Assembly: GCF_016802725.1 (NCBI RefSeq)
Contig: NC_052672.1
Span: 8,647,685-8,711,684 of the forward strand
Origin: Solenopsis invicta
Taxonomy: Eukaryota > Arthropoda > Insecta > Hymenoptera > Formicidae
Length of the DNA: 64,000 nucleotides
Direction: 5' to 3'
Shown here: piece by piece, positions 1 through 10,100 of the stretch
Numbering within the stretch: position 1 is the stretch's first letter
Layout of the letters: each line of letters begins with the position of its first letter
The notes under the pieces: generated by a model
Databases searched by the model: none
What the model was told of the DNA's origin: nothing
Seen by the model: the letters and a program-made list of their open reading frames with translations, nothing else
Program-made: the position numbers and the translations under genes

Positions 1-165
1 ATTTTCTCTACAAAATGCTTTTTTTAAAGTTCTTTTTGACCGAGTTACAAGACTTCGAAGAAACACATTTTTTACAGTACATTTTTTTGAAAAATGACGT
101 CTACCGCCGACATTAGCATTACCCAATGTGCACCACGTGGAGGTTGCCGGTCGGATTTTTGCACA

Positions 166-167
<2 letters not shown>

Positions 168-238
<71 letters not shown>

Positions 239-262
239 TGCGTGCGCGCGTGCGTGTGCGTA
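168..262. repeat. (GT)n microsatellite inside the left Tc1 arm
   Basis: Pure GT dinucleotides run from 168 to about 234 and then degrade into GC/GT alternation. It is the counterpart of the CA tract in the right arm, so it was part of the transposon before the inversion. The open frames here encode only Cys-Val or Thr-His repeats and are artefacts. Confidence 0.95.
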
Positions 263-548
263 TGTGTATCACAGCAGAGATAAGGATCCCACAGTTCGTG
301 ACTTCTGCGATATTTAATGACTCCAAACCCTTTCTGCTGTGTGTGTGTGTGTGTAGGCGCGCGCGCGCATGAGTGTTCAATAGTGTGTATTTCCTCCTCT
401 CTGATCAATTACTGCTTGCAAGCGTTCTCGCATATTTATACATCTTGCAATACGATCTTGCGGAATGTTGTGCCAAATTTTCGTTAAAATTTCTCCCAAT
501 TCTTCTAAATTTTGTGGCTGTTCTTCGCGACGCCTTAATCATCGTTCT

Positions 549-1068
549 TGGCGTCGACGAAATAAACGCTATGATCGACGTTGCGTTATGCCAGTACGAT
601 CTTACAACGGCGGTTCCGTGATGGGGGGAGGGGGTGTATATCACTTACAAGACAAAGTGATCTAGTGATCCTCCACCTCCGGCAATGACGGGTGTTCGTT
701 ATATCAACGATATTCTACGACCACACGTTTTGCAATTAAATTGAACCTGTCGGAACTTTATTTTCATGCAGGACAACGCTCGACCTCATACGGCGAATAT
801 AACGCGACGTTTTTTTGAACGACACGCAACTAGACTGTTAAATCATCTCGCCAATAGCCCGGACTTAAATCCAATCAAGCACATTTGGGATAAAATGGAA
901 CGACGATTAAGGCGTTGCGAAGAACAGCCGCAAAATTTAGAAGAATTGGGAGAAATTTTAACGAAAATTTGGCACAACATTCCGCAAGATCGTATTGCAA
1001 GATGTATAAATATGCGAGAAGCCTTGCAAGCAGTAATTGATCAGAGAGGAGGAAATACACACTATTGA
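549..1068 (+). pseudogene. Tc1-like transposase remnant (C-terminal part, catalytically dead)
   Basis: This is the C-terminal half of a Tc1/mariner-superfamily cut-and-paste transposase. Conserved Tc1 blocks appear in order: WRRRNKRY (549 on), NGGSVM, VRYINDILRPHV (about 689 on), QDNARPHTA (769 on), NSPDLNPIKHIWD, and a C-terminal end reading RGGNTHY before a TGA at 1066-1068. At least two frame changes and in-frame stops separate the first blocks from 766-1068. The helix-turn-helix region and the first catalytic aspartate are absent, because the sequence upstream of 548 is the inverted arm. In the DD34E catalytic spacing, the Asp of QDN is present but the residue 35 positions later, normally Glu in PIEH, is Lys (PIKH). 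The protein could not catalyse transposition. Confidence 0.85.
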
Positions 1069-1171
1069 ACACTCATGCGCGCGCGCGCATACACACACAC
1101 ACAGCAGAGAGGGTTTGGAGTCATTAAATACCGCAGAAGTGACGAACTGTGGGGTCCTTATCTCTGCTGTG

Positions 1172-1240
1172 ATACACACACATACACACCCACGCACACG
1201 CACACGCACGCGCGCATGCACGCACGCACACACACACACG

Positions 1241-1289
<49 letters not shown>
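1172..1289. repeat. (CA)n compound microsatellite inside the right Tc1 arm
   Basis: CA repeats are interrupted by CG steps and end in an uninterrupted tract up to 1289. The tract is mirrored by the GT tract of the left arm. Alternating purine-pyrimidine sequence of this type can adopt Z-DNA. Confidence 0.95.
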
Positions 1290-1291
<2 letters not shown>

Positions 1292-1410
1292 TGTGCAAAA
1301 ATCCGACCGGCAACCTCCACGTGGTACACATTGGGTAATGCTAATGTCGGCGGTAGACGTCATTTTTCAAAAAAATGTACCGTAAAAAATGTGTTTCTTC
1401 GAAGTCTTGT

Positions 1411-1697
1411 AACTCGGTCAAAAAAAATCGTAGAAAAAATTTTAAAAAAGCATTTTATAGACAAAATGTCATTCTTTATGGCACTTGCATTGGATTTGTC
1501 AAGAAAAAATTTTTTATTGAGCTACAGGCTATTAAAAATACGTAATTTCAAGGAAAAAACAGTGTATCTTTTTTGGGGCATAGTACTAAGAAATTGAAAA
1601 AAATTTTTGAAAATTATTGATAACATGTTAAAGCTGAAACTTCGAGCTTTAAAATGGTTTTTTAATTTTTTGTCTATGATGATTTTTCACGGAGTAC
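1411..1697. repeat. Palindrome-ended repeat unit, copy 1 (about 290 bp)
   Basis: The unit opens with AACTCGGTCAAAAAAAATCG and closes near 1689-1697 with TTTTTCACGGAGT, which is nearly the reverse complement of the opening. A second copy with the same start and end lies at 1742-2029. The outer end of the Tc1 foldback (ACCGAGTTACAAG near base 40) is the same terminal motif, so the Tc1 relic sits within or derives from an array of this repeat. Confidence 0.7.
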
Positions 1698-1741
1698 GGA
1701 TATCATTTGTAAAAAATGCAGGTTTAGCTTCAAAGTTGCGT

Positions 1742-2029
1742 AACTCGGTCAAAAAAAATCGTAGAGAAATTTTTAAAAAAGCATTTTGTAGGTAAAATGT
1801 TGTAGTTTATGAAATTTTACTTGAATTATTCGAAAAAAGTTTGTTGGTCGATCTGCAAAGTGTCAAAAATACGAAATTTTAACGAACAAAACAAGGTGTG
1901 CTTTTTTACTGCATAAGACAAGGAAGTTAAAAGAATTTTGAAAATCTGCTGGTAGAACGTTAAAGCTCGATCTTCAAGCTTCAAAATGCTTTTTTTATTT
2001 CTTATCTACGATGATTTTTCACCGAGTTA
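1742..2029. repeat. Palindrome-ended repeat unit, copy 2 (about 290 bp)
   Basis: It starts AACTCGGTCAAAAAAAATCG, as in copy 1, and ends TTTTTCACCGAGTT, an almost exact reverse complement of the start. Internal segments also match copy 1, for example the GTTAAAGCT..CTTCAAGCTT block and the TACGATGATTTTTCAC block. About 45 bp separate the two copies. It could be a MITE or a satellite unit. Confidence 0.7.
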
Positions 2030-4054
2030 CAGTCATTTGAAAATAGCCTAATTTTTGGTGTCTGGAAAGTGTTCCCTATTTTTTTTTGAGTAGTGTATTT
2101 AAATATTGATTTAACAGGTAAGCTAATAATATTATTACATTTATTTAGTTTTCTTTGATTAAAAATCTAATTGCCTAGAATATAAAAATAATCTAATTAA
2201 ATTAACAAACAATAATCTGGATTCAATTCTTGAAATTTTAAAATAAAAAAATTACAAATATAACTATTAAGAGTTTAAAAGACACAGATCGTTTATAAGG
2301 TTTTATTTTTTAATGTTTCACGTACGAAACGTAAGTTTCTGTAATCTGACAATGTGGCTTGTTTGATACGGAGGAAATGAGTCACAAGAAAAATTATTGA
2401 TGCTGTGTGCACTTCTATAGAAATATTGTTGCGCTGAAGAAGAGTTGAAGGTAGTTGAAACGTATGTGATGTAATCGTTAATTTTAATTGATTAAGATGA
2501 TACATCAAAAGTGATTTGCGTCTTTTGGATCCTTAATAATCATATTTGTAATTTTTTATTCTAGCAATAAACATTTTCCAGCAAAGAAAAGAACTTGATT
2601 AAAATTATTTCTTTATTTATTTATATAAATATTTCAGTTAAAAAATTTTTTAACTTAACTGCAAGTAAATAAGCGAATAAATAATTTTTTGTGTTAAGTA
2701 TACAAATTTTTTGTTTTCATAATTTTGTGTGTTAAGTATTAAAATTTTTTGTTTCAAGACATTTTTTCTCTCTCAATGTAGAAAAGGATAAATACATCCT
2801 CGCGCCTGATTAAGAAGAAATAAATTCGCTACTTTGCCGCCGGCCTCGTACAGGTAACCAGAACTTAATTCTTTTTATTACTACTTATCATAGTATTCCG
2901 AGATAAATTTAGACGGCTAATCTAGCCGGCAACTAGGAGCTATTACTAAACATGACACACGTTTTCCAGAACCTCAATTTACGTCGCGTGTGCGCAACAT
3001 CCGTGAAGGCTCTGTTATGATAGCAAAAAAATATGTTTACAGATTTATTGGATTTCCTATTTCGTAGAAATACGGGTTAGATTTATCAAATCTGTCATGG
3101 GCTAAATATAAATTTCAGATGTATCAGCATTTAAAGGTATTAAGGGCAAAAAAATAATCTTGTTGAAGGAAATCCGTATGAAAAGAAGATATATATATGC
3201 ACATGCATATATACAACAGCAATCTATATATGATTACAGGCAAACTGCTGTGAGAAAAATTAATCCTGGACTTGTCATTCTAAATTTCTACAATTTCTCT
3301 CTTTCTATCTCCTCTGCGCCTGTATGTATTCCATATATCGTCGCGTATTTGCAAGCGAGGTATTATATTCACGTTTGTCACATATTTGCATAAATAAATG
3401 CATGCGCATTAGTGCTTTAATGCAATGATATAGCTTCACTCGCACAGCATTTAATTAGAAAAATAACAGATAATGCTTCTCGTATAAAAAATGCTGTTGA
3501 AAATATTGAATCTCTATTTTTTACATTTTATTCTTTACCTATGATTAAGAATAAAATAACATTTTCTCATTAGTTAAATAAATGTTAAATCACAAGTGTA
3601 TGATATATTCATACACTGATTTATACTACATTCAATTAATTATTAATATATAAAAGTAATATATATATTATATAAATATGTATTATTTTAATAATAATAT
3701 ATAATAATATATATAACGCCGTAATATATTAATATTAACAATATTTTAAATACTAATAATTTACCATTAAATATTATAAAATAATAACTGCTGCAGTAAT
3801 TACATTGCATTTGCATGTACAATTCAAGATAAAGCATTTGCTTCCGTTTTGATAATTTACACTTTTACGTTATCTCTTTCTTATCATATTATTCATACAC
3901 AACGACCTATTTGAAGAACACGTAATCAATAAGCTTTATCGTTATCTCCTTTATCTGTGTGTAATTAATCATGTATTCAACACAAGGCACTAAAGACTAT
4001 CTTGAGGACACGTGTGTAATAATGTCAAACTCTCTTTTCGTGTTCACACAGGCA
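2030..4054. other. AT-rich non-coding stretch
   Basis: No coding region is supported. It holds one 38-bp tandem duplication (2681-2755) and AT-rich low-complexity sequence around 3640-3780. Short open frames here have no recognisable family and poor composition. Confidence 0.6.
2681..2755 (+). repeat. Tandem duplication, about 38 bp x 2
   Basis: The two units share the core TGTTAAGTAT followed by AAATTTTTTGTTT. A related sequence in reverse orientation lies near 60565-60595 (TTACTTAACACAAAAAAATA), so it may belong to a dispersed repeat. Confidence 0.6.
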
Positions 4055-5560
4055 TTACGGCTGTAACGCAAGAGTGATAACATGCAAATCCGCGTTACTA
4101 TACATATACCGCGCTACGTTCCGCACCGCATTCCAACTGCCGCTTCCGTTCTGGTTCCACGTGCCACCGCCGCGTCGTTTTGTTTCCAGAACGTGTATGG
4201 CATGGAGCCAACAGCGGGCTAGTCCGCAATCATATCGTCCGCAGAATATCAAATTATCCGGGGGTCTTCCCTGCATCGAAACTTGGAACGCGTAAATCAC
4301 GGTGGAGCGAGTTAAACGCGTGGTTCCAGAGGATACCGATACCCAATCGTTTCGTCCACGCGACAGACAGATTGCCGTCCGATATTACGCTCCACAGGCT
4401 GTACGGTCCATAAACCACGTCCCCGAAGCGTCATAGAAGAAACCGTCATAAACAGGACGTCGCCATAAATCCATAACGCCACCGTCGGCCATTTGTTCGT
4501 GCGAATCGCCTATAAAGTGTTGGTATAACTCCGACAGATAAGGTGCATCCCTATCGGGGCGGGGGAGAAGGTGGGATGCGACCTTGAGACCATGCTGGCC
4601 CGTAAAACGTATAATGATCGACTCCGAGATCGAGTGAGCGACCACGAGATCCTGCCATCCATCACCGCGGCTGACAATGCGTAAGAAATACGTGGAGTCG
4701 AGCGCGACGCGAGAGATTCGACCAAGGGGACAGGCTGATAAATGAAGCTGATGTTCGCAGAGCGGTATCCCCAATCGTCGCCGGATGGAAGATGGGGCGA
4801 TTCGAATACGCTCGGCGACATCGTCGATCCTACTATGGTAAGTCTCCGCAACGTCTGTAGCCGTCGGGAGGCGACAGCTGCAACCGTTCTTAAGCACTTA
4901 GCGAACAATAGCGCGGGTCGAGGACGAAGATGGCGAAGGTGGTGAGCGCATGGCGAGACGAGCTGTGAAAACGCCGAGACAGGTGGAGGAGGGTGGCAGG
5001 GTGGCAGGTAATCGAAAGCAGGTACGTGCCGCAACCTGTTCTAAATTCCGACGAGAAATGTGATCCGAGATGAAGCATCTCCCGCGGTTCTTACGTGCGT
5101 CGGTTTGGAAATAGGAGCAGAAGCTCCGCGGCTCACGCTACTTCCCGTGTTCGCCGCTCGCGCGTCGTCTGGAGACCGAAATGGTCCTCGGACGATGGAA
5201 AAAGGAAGAGACGCGGGAATGTGCACAGGAGAGCACTGACGGAGTGAGTAAACACTTCTTCCTCGGTGTACTTAACGAAGACGGCACTTCGAAGAAAACG
5301 GAAAGCAGTGGGCGGGAAAACTCGACGCGCCTCGAGAGTGTCCTCGAAGATGAAAAACCAATGCTCGCGCGTCATTACGTGATGTTCTGCGATTTACAGT
5401 ACGATTGCTTCTAAAACGAAAATCGAATCGGATTTTAATCGAAAGTGACCTGCTCCGGGCGTGGACTGGAATTATTGTATGGGACGGGAGAATGGCACTC
5501 TGCAGAGTACGGCGCCGGATACTCCTCGTAAAAAGGTATACGCCCCGCACAAAGGCAATA
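4055..5560. other. GC-rich pocket, mostly unexplained
   Basis: The GC content rises sharply here against AT-rich flanks, and CpG is not depleted. Several overlapping frames stay open on both strands. Only the 4385-4897 minus frame looks protein-like. The pocket could hold exons or a promoter of an unrecognised gene. Confidence 0.4.
4385..4897 (-). CDS. Candidate orphan coding region in a GC pocket (unrecognised)
   Basis: A 170-codon frame stays open on the minus strand and ends in TAA at 4385-4387. I do not recognise the family. Composition is protein-like in the last two thirds: motifs such as VVAHSISESIIIRF, PYLSELYQHFIGDSHEQ and YDGFFYDASGTWFMDRTACGA-terminal residues (read in parts) have balanced acidic, aromatic and aliphatic content. 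A good splice acceptor (CTTCATTTATCAG, minus strand) precedes the frame at about 4735, so the last 117 codons could be a terminal exon. Against it, a second minus-strand frame (4510-5034) is also open over the same GC-rich DNA, so GC bias alone may explain part of the openness. No upstream exon was found. Confidence 0.3.
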   Translation of the reverse strand: MLKNGCSCRLPTATDVAETYHSRIDDVAERIRIAPSSIRRRLGIPLCEHQLHLSACPLGRISRVALDSTYFLRIVSRGDGWQDLVVAHSISESIIIRFTGQHGLKVASHLLPRPDRDAPYLSELYQHFIGDSHEQMADGGVMDLWRRPVYDGFFYDASGTWFMDRTACGA

Positions 5561-6570
5561 AATCCCGAATTGATGAACTAGCTAACGGATAAATCGAGTT
5601 ATATATAATAGCCAAGTCCGGCCAAGTCAAGGGAGATCGCGTCTTGGAGGGGTTCAAAGCTCCTAATCCGCAAATAGAATCTCTAAATGCAGCCTTCAAA
5701 GGAGGAGTATAGAAGCCGCTGGAAATTCGATTGCCACTCGAGCCGCAGATTACGTCGCATCTGCGTACACTCTCGCATAGCGCGACCCAAATGGCAACGG
5801 CACGTACGATAAAACACGTAACTACGTCAACGGAATACATAATGTATAATGCTAAATTTTTTTTATCTATTTTATACAATGTGATTAAAAATATAAAGTA
5901 CCTGAGAAAGAACCGAATAAGGTCCAACACGATAAATAAGATCCAATTTAGAATATACCACTTAAAAACGCGTTTTACGCCTACGTGTATGTTTAAAAAA
6001 TGTGTCATAAGAAGTACATGAGAAAAAAAATGCTTTGTTGCAACAACAAATAATTTAATTAAAATGTATCAAATTATTTATTAATATAAATAAAATTTTC
6101 TTTATTTACATGCATTTCGTAAAATCAGTTAAAAATGTCTTGTTATATATAAAACAAAATTCATAAATTTACCTTCAGCAAAAACTGTTTAATTAACACA
6201 TTTTTAAAATAGTAAATACTTTGTTTCATATAGTAAAAAATTTAATTGCTTCTGCAAAATACATTTAAATAAAAAAATTTGTTTAACTAAATTATTTGTT
6301 ATTACGATAAAACATTTTTTTTAGTGTAGATAAAAAGAAGCTGGGAAATTGTGAAACCGGTAGTAACGCATTTACTTAAATAAACTTGTGACCAAATGGG
6401 GACATGAGCCGTTTTTATAAAAATTCACTACAAAGTTTATTAAGTGCACATTACATTTCTATGGTTTATTATAAAATATTATTATATTATTTAATTTTCT
6501 AACTATATAAAAATATATAAATATCGAATTGTTGAAATAATTATATTTGTTCAGAGACCTACTTATAAGT
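5561..6570. other. Non-coding stretch
   Basis: I see no supported gene. Open frames spanning 5472-6008 (minus) lack recognisable motifs. From 6020 the sequence is AT-rich without clear structure. Confidence 0.5.
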
Positions 6571-6706
6571 ACACAGAAAAGAAGATAAGTTGCTGCAATA
6601 AAACACTGTATGTGATAACTAAATTTGTATACATAGCTAAAATTTAGCTACCATGTACAAATTTTTATTGCTGCAACTAATTGCAACTAATTTTTTTCCG
6701 TATATG
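6571..6706. mobile_element. Palindromic MITE-like element
   Basis: GTTGCTGCAATAAA at 6589 pairs with TTTATTGCTGCAAC ending at 6676, and the centre AGCTAAAATTTAGCT is itself a palindrome. The outer ends (ACACAGAAAAGAAG / TTTTTTTCCGTATAT) are weaker inverted repeats. It has no coding capacity. Confidence 0.5.
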
Positions 6707-6979
6707 TTATTTGTTTGTCTTGCGTAAAGCTTGCACCAGAAGATAACAATTTTCAACATTGCTAACGTTTGTAAAACTAAATTTGCACTGTTAATGGCTA
6801 GAAATTTCTAAAAATCGAAAAAATTAATTAAAAACCAAATTAAAAATAATTGTGACATTTAAGAGTAAAATAAACCCTAAAAAATTTTGTTTTTGTAAAT
6901 AATAATCATTTTATTAATTTAGAAGATAATGTTTAATTTCTCTATTATATTTAAATTTATTTTCGATTTGGACCTTATT

Positions 6980-7165
6980 ATACTTATAAGCATAATAAAG
7001 TTCAATGTCTGTATTTAAAAATATTCTTTTTGTTTATTTGCAAATATATCTATATAAAAGATATACCTTTTTATCTTAAAAAATGATTAAAATAAAGATT
7101 TTGTTCTCACTCAGTTTATTTTAATGTCGCCAAGCATAAAATTAAAAAAACAAATAAAATTAATT
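6980..7165 (+). repeat. Dispersed repeat family C, copy 1
   Basis: This segment aligns in the same orientation with 24629-24809. Shared blocks include TTTTGTTTATTT followed by CAAATAT or TAAATAT, the GAGATATA/AGATATA block, TTCTCAC(T/C)(C/T)AGTTT(A/G)TTT, and the AT-rich tail. No terminal repeats were defined. Confidence 0.5.
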
Positions 7166-10100
7166 AAATTTCTCTGATATATTCGGCTCTAACTTATTCT
7201 CAGTTCGCTGGCTTATATACGAATTTAAAGCAACTAGAAATTCATGTTCCGTTGTGGACGTTCTCGCGGTTAAAGTCACTGAATATGTATGCACGAGTAA
7301 ACTTGCATCAATGAGGTTCACGAAACTTTTGCGAATCCTTATCAGTCCTTTATGCGTTTATTCAATGATCGTTTCGAAAGTTAGCCAGCAAGGGTATATT
7401 AACTACGCGAATTTAGACAAAGGGATGCCTTAAGGGAATTTTAGTGGCCTATGTAAATGTGATTAATCTAGTAAAATTTGCTGAAGTCTTCAAATATAAT
7501 TAAATTGGAATTTGTGAGTCTTAAATGCACACGAGGAAGTAAAGATGAACGACAAAGCAGTTTTGAAATAGTGCAAAAGAAGAACAGTACCTCAAACGAA
7601 TAAAGTAACAAAGACAAATACTGAAGCTGATAAAATCTCCCAGATGCAACTGATTAAACTGAATTCTTGTCAGTTCCTTTTCCAGTCCTTTTTATTTAGT
7701 TTTTTATTGTTACTTGTTTGACTTCGTCTTCTATCAAGGAAGAGAATTTTATTCTAGCACAGTCAAGTCGTACGTACCGCAAAAGTCGATAAAAAGCTCT
7801 AAATTCTGAATGTCTGTCAGTTTTAACGGCAATACGCAGTAAGGCACACGATTCCCGTTATTATCGTTTCACACGTATTCGATGACGCTGCAAACCGTCA
7901 GACTTAAGCACGGAAACGTTCGCTGACATGAGAAAACGGAGAGATTTTCCACGTACGTACCGAACAATGAGCGTAGGACGGAGTGATCCCGGCGGTAATC
8001 CGAAAGTTCCCAATTCTGGCTTTCTTTATCCGGAATTAAACCGCCGCCGGCAACGGTAACGAGAAAACACGTCTCGGTGATGGACACTGTAACTCGTCGG
8101 GTAGAACTGCAGGAAAATTATTTGCCAAACTCTGTCTCTAAAGCGCAGCAGAGTGAAATTTTTGCGGTCAACGTCCGGTTCTCATCGAGCAAAATGCTCA
8201 GATTCTCCAGCGTGTATACGTGTACACACAACCGCGCGACCACCGCGCTGAAGTTTAACAGCTACAGCGTTTGTAGTATGTACAGTTTGTAATTAAAGGA
8301 CAGATTAATTCTCAGCGAATCGCATTCCCTGCTCGTCGAAGACACGAAAGCCACGTTAATTTACCCTCCCCCCCTTCCCTCAGCGAGTTTCCATAATACT
8401 GAAAAATACCTGCGTTTTGCGTATCATGCCAGATAATGTCGAGGCGACGAAGTCGAAGAAACCTCTCCGTGCCGCTCGGATTTCGCTCGCTTCGTCTCTC
8501 TGTCTTCGCCAGATTAGATGTCACCGACTGTGAGTCGGTCGTGTATCTCTCCACCCCTCGTGTGTTATCCAGAGATCTACTCTTGCCCTTTTTTTTACCG
8601 ACTGCCTTTTCACCTACGACCCTCGGAACCACCTATCACGCTACTCTTTGTCAAAGGGAAAGTCTATCGTTACGCAAAAGCGCGCAGCCAGATATAATTA
8701 ATTTTCGTGTTCGATTAAAATTATACGTCACGTTGGACGAAATATCTGAAAGGTCCCGCATTCCAAAGGGCAGCTTTGAATAATTTCCAAGTTGAATAAA
8801 TGCGAACTCTCCATCTTCCTCGCAGAGTTAAAATTAAATTTCGCAAATTGAAAATTCAGAATATCAAGGGAGAGTTTGCGAAAAAAAAAGGAAATAACGT
8901 TACGAAAAATTCATCAGTCATTTTGACAGACTGCATGTTCCACGTTTCAAAGTTATTCCTACTTTTTGAAATTAACTGAAATCAGATTCCACGTCTGACG
9001 GTACATTTTGTAATCAAATAGTGTTCTATAGAGTAGAGCTAGCAGGCTTTGCCGACGGCTGTGAACCGCGACTAACGCATTAACCCTATCTCATGGCACA
9101 TTAGTAATACGAGCGATCGAATGTTTAACGAATCCCGTTAAAAGCTATGTGGGAACGTATCTGTTTCCAGTCGATCAGATCAAACAGTATAATATTAATT
9201 CGTACACTGGAAATAAGCTAGAGTAAGTAGATCGGATGTGATGATTATTAAATGAGGAACGCGAACGTTGGAATATTTAATCCGTTTAAATTAATTAACG
9301 CACTCTCCCGTGTATATTGAACTACTGACATTTAGTAGTAACCTGCTTCTGTACAATTAAGAATAGTTATTACACTGCCGTTGTCTCGTGTAAATAAGAG
9401 AATGTTTATTAATTAATTTATTAATAAATGATTAATTAATTACCTCCGACGTGAATTGATTTTTTACTGGAAATAAGATTATCTTCAACGTCGCAGCTGA
9501 AACAGAAATCTCACTAAACTTACGTAAACTTTTGAGTTCGCTTGTTCGCCAATTATTCAGGTTACTGGCCAACTGGAAGAGATTTAGTTTCTTTTAAAGC
9601 TTTTTATTAATGCTTTCCCCGCGATTTCCTCGCTTTTGAATAAAAAACTTCCCAAGTAAAGCTGGTCTCCAGCTCATAAACATAAAAAATGTTAAAAATT
9701 AAACAAAAATGTAATAATGTAAGAGAAAAAAAAAGAGGCTTGTATGAATTAAAAATTATGAATACAAATCGGGTTTATTAGCCGTGCTAAATATTATTCG
9801 CAAATTTTAAACGTCTGTAACAAAAATCCATAATGTTCGCTTTTATAATATATCGAAATATTGTATACATTTTACCAGATATGCAAGAAACTATTTACCG
9901 AAATGTTTACAATTCTATATTACGTTGCAGAAATTCATTAATTAAACGTCGAAACGTTTGTTATTATGTTCAATTATAAATGTTTTTGTTTATTGGCTCT
10001 TTGCGAATAATATCTAGCATGGCTCATAAAATTTTTGTTTTTAATAAAAAAGAAAGTTTTCTCTTGCAACAGAATTTTGTACAGTCTATTAGTTACGTTG

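Larger units (their letters stand above)
1..1455. mobile_element. Rearranged Tc1-like transposon forming a 1.4-kb foldback
   Basis: Bases 1-547 are an imperfect reverse complement of about 898-1455. Both arms hold, in mirror order, the end of a transposase reading frame, a run of alternating GC, a GT/CA microsatellite, a conserved block with CGGTCGGATTTTTGCACATC, and an outer block with the motif AACTCGGTCA. The unpaired centre (548-897) holds part of the Tc1 transposase in plus orientation. The left arm is therefore an inverted copy of the element's own 3' end that replaced its 5' two thirds. Arm identity is high, with scattered substitutions and different microsatellite lengths, so the rearrangement is not brand new. 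The left arm runs off the window at base 1, so the true left boundary is unseen. Confidence 0.85.

Noticed and set aside
72..1363. Open frames of Cys-Val, Thr-His and Arg-Thr repeats
   Set aside because: They read through GT/CA microsatellites inside the Tc1 foldback and encode no real protein.
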